Part shown: one piece after another, positions 37,945 to 64,000 of the stretch
Numbering within the stretch: position 1 is the first letter of the stretch
How the letters are laid out: each line of letters starts with the position of its first letter
The notes under the pieces: model-generated
The model's database searches: none
Told to the model about the DNA's origin: nothing
Seen by the model: only the letters and a program-made list of their open reading frames with translations
From: Synchiropus splendidus
Taxonomy: Eukaryota; Chordata; Actinopteri; Syngnathiformes; Callionymidae
Reading direction: 5' to 3'
DNA: 64,000 bases
Assembly: GCF_027744825.2 (NCBI RefSeq)
Contig: NC_071336.1
Location: forward strand, 17,206,501 to 17,270,500
Made by a program: the position numbers and the translations under genes

Positions 37945-39185
37945 ATTAACTAATCCTGAAAGTTTGTAAAGAACTACACCTCTCCTATCCAACTAAGTCT
38001 GTAGTTTGTTTGCCAGTTAATGTGTCAGGGAAATGTTTTGTCATGAAAACTCACCAAACCAGCAAAACTGGTTTTGTCTACCCAAAAATTTCAAGACACC
38101 AACCACAATCTGTGCCATGCGATTCAACGCATAATGTTAATAAAAGATAAAACATATACAAGTAACAAAACCTTAAATCCATGACATCCTGGGGGTGAAA
38201 CACCTTGTCTGCATTAATTACTATCTCCGTCTCCATGGAGGTGAGTAAACCCTTTTTTTTTTTTAAAAGAAAGGCATCATTCTTTTTGAATAGTAGACAC
38301 GATAAAACCAGGAAGGGGTTGACATTATTCTAGTATTACAGTTATGAGAAGCCTCAAATGTTTTGGATATTCTTTCTTCTTTGCTTTTAGCATTTCCCGT
38401 CAGGAGTTGCAGCTGTGAGGCTTTCTACTTCTCCTCCACCGCAGTCTCATGTCAGCTCTTCATGAGTGAGTTTACCCAGTGGAAGTCCCCACCACACACA
38501 GATCCTGTAGCCTGGGGTAACCCAACTGTTCCTATCTAATCACACTCAGACCGTCATGTGTAAAAGTAGCACATTCCTTTTTTATTTCAGCCTGATCAGC
38601 TCAGAAAGGTAATGCAAGAAGCTTGAACCACAGTGGCCTGAAGTGCTTTTAACATCAATAATTGGGATGTACCCCTTTTTCACATCCGATGCAGATACTG
38701 CAGCCTCAAGGATCAGTGGATTCAGATCCTTTATGTTCGACTTGTCACTGAAAAGTTTTGTGTAATGTTTATGGATGTGAACTGCTTAAGACTGACAGCT
38801 GAAAACACGACACCACTGAAATTGTGCACAACTGTTTTGGCTTCATTAAAACATAAAACCTTTAATGGAATACATAAAAAAAAACGCAACATAGTAAAAA
38901 TATTAACATATTCATAATTAAAATGCTATGCCATGCACTTAGTTTAATGTACCATTGTGAAATTTCATTTCACAATGACATTTTCATTATGGACCTGATT
39001 GAATGGGTTTGATCAGATATGAGAAAAAAAGAAAAAAAAAAAAATATATATATATATATAGCAGGAACTTGAATTCTTTCTTCAGCCTAGTACGCTGAGT
39101 ATTTACGTTAGGTACTAGGATTAGGATTGTCTGCTGAGAATTTCATCTCATGGTCCTAGAAGCAAAGCGACCCGAAGCAATTCAA
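37945..39185. other. Spacer between the two V-set genes
   Basis: AT-rich, with an A run followed by (TA)n at about 39024-39060 and an A run at 38876-38885. No exon is supported on either strand. Confidence 0.5.
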
Positions 39186-39191
39186 TGAAAA

Positions 39192-39996
39192 TCATAGGCA
39201 AAATAACACCAACACCATTGATAAAATAGCCATGATAATTAAACTTGACTGCGAAGTCACAGCAGTACCAGCTGAATTGATTAGGTGGCCAGTTCCTGCT
39301 GTGCCTGAAAGGGAAGGAAAATAGAGATGTTAGAGATGAACTACATCCTGTAAAACCAGACAAATTAAGAACAGTTTAAGAGCTCACCATCTGGGTGAAC
39401 CTGTAGTTCCACCACCCGGGTGTCCTTTCCTTTATCAGTGTGGACTGTACAAATGTATGTCCCCCAGTCTGTACTCTTGACGTTTCTCAACAATAAAGAT
39501 GGTGACTCACTATCCTCCAGACTCACTCTGCCAGTATAAGACGTATCTTGTTCCCCTGCATGTTCACGTCCGTCCTTGTACACCAAAACATATTTTATTT
39601 CCGACTGATTGGTCCATTTCCATGTTAAATCTGAATGCTTCTTGTTGAATTGTAGTGGGCATGGCAGAACAACCTTCCCTCCGTTGGGGGCTTGTATCGT
39701 GGGTTTAGCTGAGAAGGAGAAGAAAAAATAAACAGAATAAAGTCATTGACTCAAAAGTCAAGACGTTCAGCAGGATCTATTTATTCATGAGTGTGTCCAC
39801 TCCTTACTAGCTTGATATCTGCTTTTAAAATGGCTGTGTGTAAGTAAGAGAAGTGACTTTCGCTGGTTCTGAATGTTTGCTTCAAATTCCAGAAAAGCTA
39901 AGACTCACGTTTTGTTTGAGGATGTGATAGGCCCTCAATCCAATGACCAAAAGAGAAGAGCTCAAAGGTCAGAATGAGGACGATGGTGAACTTCAT
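39192..39996 (-). CDS. Short V-set Ig-domain surface protein, GPI-anchor candidate
   Basis: Exons in transcript order are 39909-39996, 39388-39708 and 39192-39304, giving 173 residues. The signal peptide is MKFTIVLILTFELFSFGHWI. The V domain has GGKVVLPCPLQF, DLTWKWTNQ, YTGRVSLEDS, SPSLLLRNVKS and DWGTYICTVH. The last exon gives a small-residue linker (GTAGTGHLINSAGTAV) and ends in a hydrophobic run (SSLIIMAILSMVLVLFCL) immediately followed by TGA, with no basic anchor or cytoplasmic tail. That ending is typical of a GPI-attachment signal, though a tailless transmembrane protein is possible. It belongs with the many fish B7/butyrophilin-like V-set proteins; no orthologue can be named. The neighbour at 37191-37938 is its paralogue. 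Confidence 0.78.
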
Positions 39997-39999
39997 TTG

Positions 40000-41178
40000 T
40001 TCCTTCCTGACTGACAAGTGACAGAGAGATGATCAGAGAACTCTTCAGTCCAACAACATTATCACAGTTTACTGCGCTGCCTGACAACATGGAACATGGA
40101 AATGTTTAGCCAACTATGTCACACAGCTGGTTTCTTTATTGACTTCAACAAAACAAAAATGAAGTGAAACCAAAAGTTTTTTCTGTGGGTGGTCAGCCAT
40201 TTTAACATACCATGTATTCAGATTAGCAGCCTCCCTTTTAGAACTGGGTCCAAGTGCCTGTAATACAGGCCAGGGGTCCTACTGATATTGATAAGGAATC
40301 TGAGACACAGTCAGATGCAGCATTATCATTAATTCATTATTGTCTTCGAGTCAGAGCTGGCAGGTGGGCAGAGTTTGCTGAGGGCTTGAAAACCAGTTCA
40401 CCATGTTCACCATACCTGAGAGATAACTCGCTCATGCAGCGCACACAAAGACACACCCATGAGTTTGTGTACACACACACACACAAACACAGAATGATGA
40501 GGCAGATTTAATTGGCTTATGTGTGATAAGACCACGGTGTGTGTGTGTGTGTGTGTGTCCGCTAACACAGAAGGAATGAAAGCGTTCTTACTACTCTACT
40601 ACTTTAGACTAAATTGCCACATTCACACCAGCTTCTGCATTCCTTCTTTTGTTTCCAAAAATACCCCTCCAGATCTCGACATTCTTGGAGGGTTATTAAG
40701 CAAATAATTTACTGCCCCTACGATGAACCAACCACTCCGTAACAGCAGAGATGTGATCAGATGTAACAATGTTGAGATGACCCATTGGTCAGGTGGATGT
40801 TCATCCGTCTGTAATCTCCTTATCCTTGTCAGGGAGACAAAGGAGGCTCACATTACGTCTGTCACTTTTCTCATTTCTTCCTTTTTGGATTGTTTATTTG
40901 TGTCAAACTGTTTCTATGGTGTTATTTTAATAAACTGCTGCCAGTGGGATTTAGACTGACAGACTTTCTGTGGCCATGTAACTCAACTGAGGGATTATAA
41001 TCTGACCGGTGAGTAAAGCAAAGAGGCTCTTGTGAAATGTCTTCTCATTTATAATGCTACATAGTATCTTTAGCACTTTTGTTGTCATGTTCCTAGTTGG
41101 ATTGTAGGTGTTATGTTTTCCTGAGTGCTCATTCACACCCAGCCCATCTCTTGTGGACAGTAAACAGAGACGACAACG
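40000..41178. other. Spacer between the Ig cluster and cnga1
   Basis: It contains a CA tract near 40470-40490, a (GT)n at 40539-40557 and otherwise plain AT-rich DNA. The cnga1 promoter and any non-coding first exon probably lie here, but I cannot place them. Confidence 0.45.
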
Positions 41179-41181
41179 GTC

Positions 41182-47008
<5,827 letters not shown>

Positions 47009-47014
47009 TACTGC

Positions 47015-49000
47015 AAAAAAGTTTTGCAGTAGAGTTTAAATTAAATCCATCAACCTAGGTTTGGCTTACAAAGTAGAGTGGATATGATATTTACATGACA
47101 TATGACAGTGGTTTCCCCAGGCTTTGTTGTAATGGGATAGTTTGGACGCTGGAGAGAGTCCATTGTTGTGTGAGTGAAAGAAGTTAGTTAAGAAAACGTT
47201 ACAACTGCTTGTTTGTTTTTTACAAGACAATGTTGCTCAGAGAGACATGTCATCCATATTAGTATACCATGACCATGCTTTGCTGCTTATCAGTCCCTCA
47301 ATAAACTGATTTTGAACCACAGAGTGACTGGGTGTTGATATGTCTCCTCATCCAGACGTTTCATCTGAAATCTCAGTTCATCAGAGGAATGATCAGCAGG
47401 TGAGCAATGAAGCCTCGTCGAGTCCCAAACACTCTACAATATGTATGATGTTATGGATGTTTATAATCTTGTGTGACAACTTATGACATGGTTTCTAATG
47501 TAATATACAGTCGATAAATTGAGAGAATAGTGTTATTTGTAATAACGTGGCATATAACGTGGTTAAATTAAGGTTATGGGTTCTTGAGTCTATTAGTGGA
47601 GTAAGTTCAGTCGACAACTTATTATACTTTATGGATCGTGTCACAGGTTACTATACATGAGTATGAACATTTGTGACATCATCTATAAGGTCTTATAAAT
47701 GCATTATGAATGTAATAATGCATTATGGATGAGAGCTCAAAGTAAATTGATGCCTCCTTTCTGTAGTGATACAAGTTAAATGTTTAAAAAAAAAAAAAAA
47801 AAAACGAACCCAAAAGTGTAGTTTTCAACTAACTCCCTAATATTTTGGGCAATCAATATCAAGTGGTCATGACCAAAAAAAATGAGGCCACAGGAATGTG
47901 CTGAGCTGGATGTCATCTACCTTACCTCTCAATTTCAAAACTTCCAGACAGACACAAATAAAGAGGTGGGATACCAAAGTAGCTCCATGTAAACAAACAT
48001 GCGATTTGCTTCATTTCTCTTTTCTTCAATAAAATATGAACCAAACGTATAAGACGCAGCTATAGAAAGTCCACCGGTAGTGTTTTTTCTTTTACAGCTG
48101 TATTTATGTTGACTATAAATCATTTAAAATATTCTTTTTTTTTCTTCCTATAATTCATCCAGCGCATGAACAAGTAGCAGCTGACACGTCGCACTGTCTG
48201 GGTGCCTCTGGGGCTCGTAGTTCTCTTTCCTGGCCTTCCTATTATGCATCAGTGTTTGTTAACTACAGTGACCGAGATGCAATGCGCGCAGCTGCGCACA
48301 GAATCCGGACGACAGGCAACTTGCTGCTACCTCCAACTATATTGAAGGTGTGTTTTGCTGCCAAGTCGCTAAAATTGCATGCACTTTATTTTACCGGTTA
48401 ATCAGTCAATGTATTAGAAATAATATAAGTCGTAAGTGATATGGACCATGTCCATGAAGTTGCATTGTTCAGTGTTTGAATGAGAGTTAGCTAGCCGTCA
48501 GTTAGCGATACTTAAATGTAGCGTTTTGTTTTAATTTTAGGATGGACTGAAAACGGGAAATGAATGTGTAAAAAGCGGTTGTCAAAACATTTAATTAAAC
48601 ATGTGATCATAGTACATTTTCATGGAGAACTAGCGACCTCTTAGTGTGTAATACGTGCCACTACTGCAGTTGCTAATAAAATGGGAAAACATACACAATA
48701 TGGTGGCTTGAACATTTTTGCTTCGATTTGAGAATATTGTGGAGAAGCACCAAATAATGTGTTCGCATTAAAATATTCTCACAATACTGCTGTAAGTAAA
48801 GAAAGGAAAATAAATCTTTTACTAAATTACTTCCGGAAAGGACAATTCCATGGCCATGTTCACTTGGTCCTGGCTAATCTGTGCATATTTGTTTTACGTC
48901 GGTTAGGTTAGTTTTGGATGCCCTATAATCTCCATACTTCGTCTGGCATGTCACTGTTATAAATAACTTCATCCACCTCTCCTTTTCAGCAATCATCATT
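47015..49000. other. cnga1 3' UTR, spacer and nfxl1 5' region
   Basis: The cnga1 poly(A) signal is at 47300-47305, with an A run at about 47786-47804. A GC-richer stretch at about 48180-48345 ending in a donor-like site (attgaag|gtgtgt) may be a non-coding nfxl1 first exon; the coding exon follows an acceptor at ccttttcag (48989). No other gene is seen. Confidence 0.45.
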
Positions 49001-49003
49001 TGG

Positions 49004-57776
<8,773 letters not shown>

Positions 57777-57779
57777 ACA

Positions 57780-58780
57780 CTGTGATGGGAGAGATGAACG
57801 AACGACATAATACCTGAGCTTGTTATTTTGTTTCTTCAATCAGGTGTTCTATTGTTTCCTTTAGATTGGCACCTGTTTTTCCCTTCAGATGTGTGTATTT
57901 GGAGGAGATAATAGTCAGAAATATCAGAGTTTATGAGTTTGTGTTTCGATTGACATCATAGTTAAAATCCCTATCATCAGTACGGTACTTTGAGTCTGTG
58001 CTGATACTTGGAATGTATAGTGGAAAACTGAATGTCATCCACTTCACTGAATATCGAGCGTCATTGTGTTTGAAATGATAAGGAAATTTCAAAGTGGACT
58101 AAAATGTTTTTTTTTCTCTTCCTCTACTTCAAAATAAATAAATACATTTCAATGGGAAAAAATGATTCTTTATTTACTGAGCCTAAGAGGTTGACTGGGT
58201 ATTGTGTCCTGTACATTTCTTGTTTCTGTGTAAAGTGTGTCATGGAAATGTTAAAGTAGTTTTGCTTCATGTGGAACATGCAGTTGGTGATGAAACATTC
58301 ACATCCTGCATATCAATCCTCAGCAGTGTTCGCCTCACCCATGTGTACACGCCTATTTATTTTCACTCAGGGAGCAGTTTGGATTCATGTGTTGAAGTCT
58401 TCGTGTTCCTTAGCTCTGGTTAGTTATTTCAAAGACAGTTTTTGTTTGACGTGTGTTCACCAATGGGACAGGGTCTTAAATCAACTGTTATGTATGTACA
58501 AGGCTGCATATATAACAACTGTCATGGCAAGAGCAGACAAACACAGAGTAGTTACGACACAACATTCGAGTTATTATATTGTTCTTCACATCGGCCATTT
58601 TTTATACTTTTAGCCCCAGAACTGCAGTAGTCAATCCCCCACATATTTAAGTTGTTTCAACTGGTAGTGTGGTTCTGTGGTGTCAGTGAGCTTTAGGTTG
58701 CAAACTTACCTGGTCGATGTTAAACTCTTTGATCAACATTTGCTCATGTGTTAGACAGGTCTCCATGCTGGTGAAAGACC
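57780..58780. other. nfxl1 3' UTR and spacer to corin
   Basis: The nfxl1 poly(A) signal is at 58133-58138. Beyond it no exon is supported, although several short open frames occur. Confidence 0.55.
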
Positions 58781-58829
58781 AGTGCAGAAGATGGACATAA
58801 GTTGCGCCGCGTGCGTGCGTGTCTTTAGA

Positions 58830-58947
58830 GACGGAGGGCGGGGCGTTAGGGGCGGAGTCAAGACTGTGCCGCTCGCGGGGTCAGTCGCGCGGCTGTCGCC
58901 GGTGCACAGAGCTATGGTCTCGCGCTCAGCAGAGGCTGCACCGGGTC
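58830..58947 (+). promoter_or_regulatory. GC-rich corin 5' region with GC-box-like motifs
   Basis: The sequence turns sharply GC- and CpG-rich, with gggcggggcg (58836-58845) and ggggcggagtc (58850 onward), both similar to Sp1/KLF sites, just ahead of the first coding exon. It may be promoter or 5' UTR; no transcription start can be fixed. Confidence 0.5.
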
Positions 58948-63516
<4,569 letters not shown>

Positions 63517-64000
63517 GTATGGACTATAACTAAACCCCCTGGATCATTCAGTTTCTCCAGTCACTCAATCATCACTTAGAGCAAAGTACAAATCCTCGTC
63601 TGCCCTTCACTTAGCTGTTACGTCCTGTTCGATCAATCAATAGCAAACCTCTCTGCATTTGCAGGATGGTGGAGTGTGATGTCCTCTCTTGTCGTCTGGA
63701 TGGACTGTATTTGAAATGATGGATCATTTGTTCAGCTGCTGTTTAGAAATTCTCCTCATCTTTCCCCTGCGTTGTCCTTCAGCCTCTCTCTGCGTCTGCG
63801 TATCGCCGAGGTGAATGCTAATGAGTGTCCGACATCCTCATACAGCTGTGGAGATGTCGGACCTACAGCAGACACCTGCCCGCTGAAAGTTCCGACCACA
63901 CATTCATAGCGATGGTTTGAATGATGACAATGCTGTTTAGCAATATATTTCTTGTCCTATTGTAATTTCTTACCAGGAAATGGTAGCGAAGTGCTTTAAA

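Noticed and set aside
63660..63910. Possible further corin exons after 63516
   Set aside because: Acceptor-like sites at 63664 and 63782 give short frames that stop or lack corin features.

Overview
The window is a piece of a ray-finned fish chromosome, most likely a percomorph with a compact genome. The genes are split into many small exons with GT-AG introns, often only 70-150 bp long. Several vertebrate orthologues can be read exon by exon. Dinucleotide and tetranucleotide microsatellites are frequent, and there are fragments of fish-type non-LTR retrotransposons. All gene models below were joined by hand from frame, splice sites and family knowledge. Nothing was aligned, and no expression data were used.

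Left part (0-16 kb). A possible two-exon small gene sits at the left edge (+, 301-777). A lone signal-peptide exon (-, 3075-3159) is head to head with cyb5d1 (+, 4094-5248). Two tandem C-type lectin genes of the asialoglycoprotein-receptor/CLEC10A type follow (+, 8473-10579 and 12799-14656), with a LINE remnant between them. CYB5D1 and ASGR1/ASGR2/CLEC10A all lie on human 17p13, so this block looks like an old linkage.

Middle (16-30 kb). radx (-, 16189-21829) encodes a single-stranded-DNA-binding replication-fork protein. ift46 (-, 22658-24175) encodes a ciliary transport protein and shares a divergent promoter region with srrt/ARS2 (+, 25295-29860), which encodes an RNA-processing adaptor.

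Immune-receptor island (31-40 kb). It holds an Fc-receptor-like gene with two Ig domains (+, 31177-33464) and two related single-V-domain Ig genes on the opposite strand (37191-37938, incomplete; 39192-39996). The latter ends in a hydrophobic tail that suggests a GPI anchor or a very short membrane anchor.

Right part (41-64 kb). cnga1 (+, rod cyclic-nucleotide-gated channel), nfxl1 (+, NF-X1 zinc-finger protein with a C-terminal membrane segment) and the 5' end of corin (+, type II membrane protease, running off the window) keep the order and relative orientation of human 4p12. A 501-bp element with perfect 20-bp terminal inverted repeats lies in cnga1 intron 1, exactly between two copies of a 260-300 bp direct repeat. 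Corin intron 1 contains a perfect 20-bp inverted repeat that could fold as a hairpin.

No rRNA, tRNA, CRISPR array or clear viral sequence was seen. The most interesting points are the small Ig receptor family, the inverted-repeat element between direct repeats, the intron-rich cnga1, the GC-AG intron and 22-nt exon of nfxl1, and the unassigned left-edge gene.
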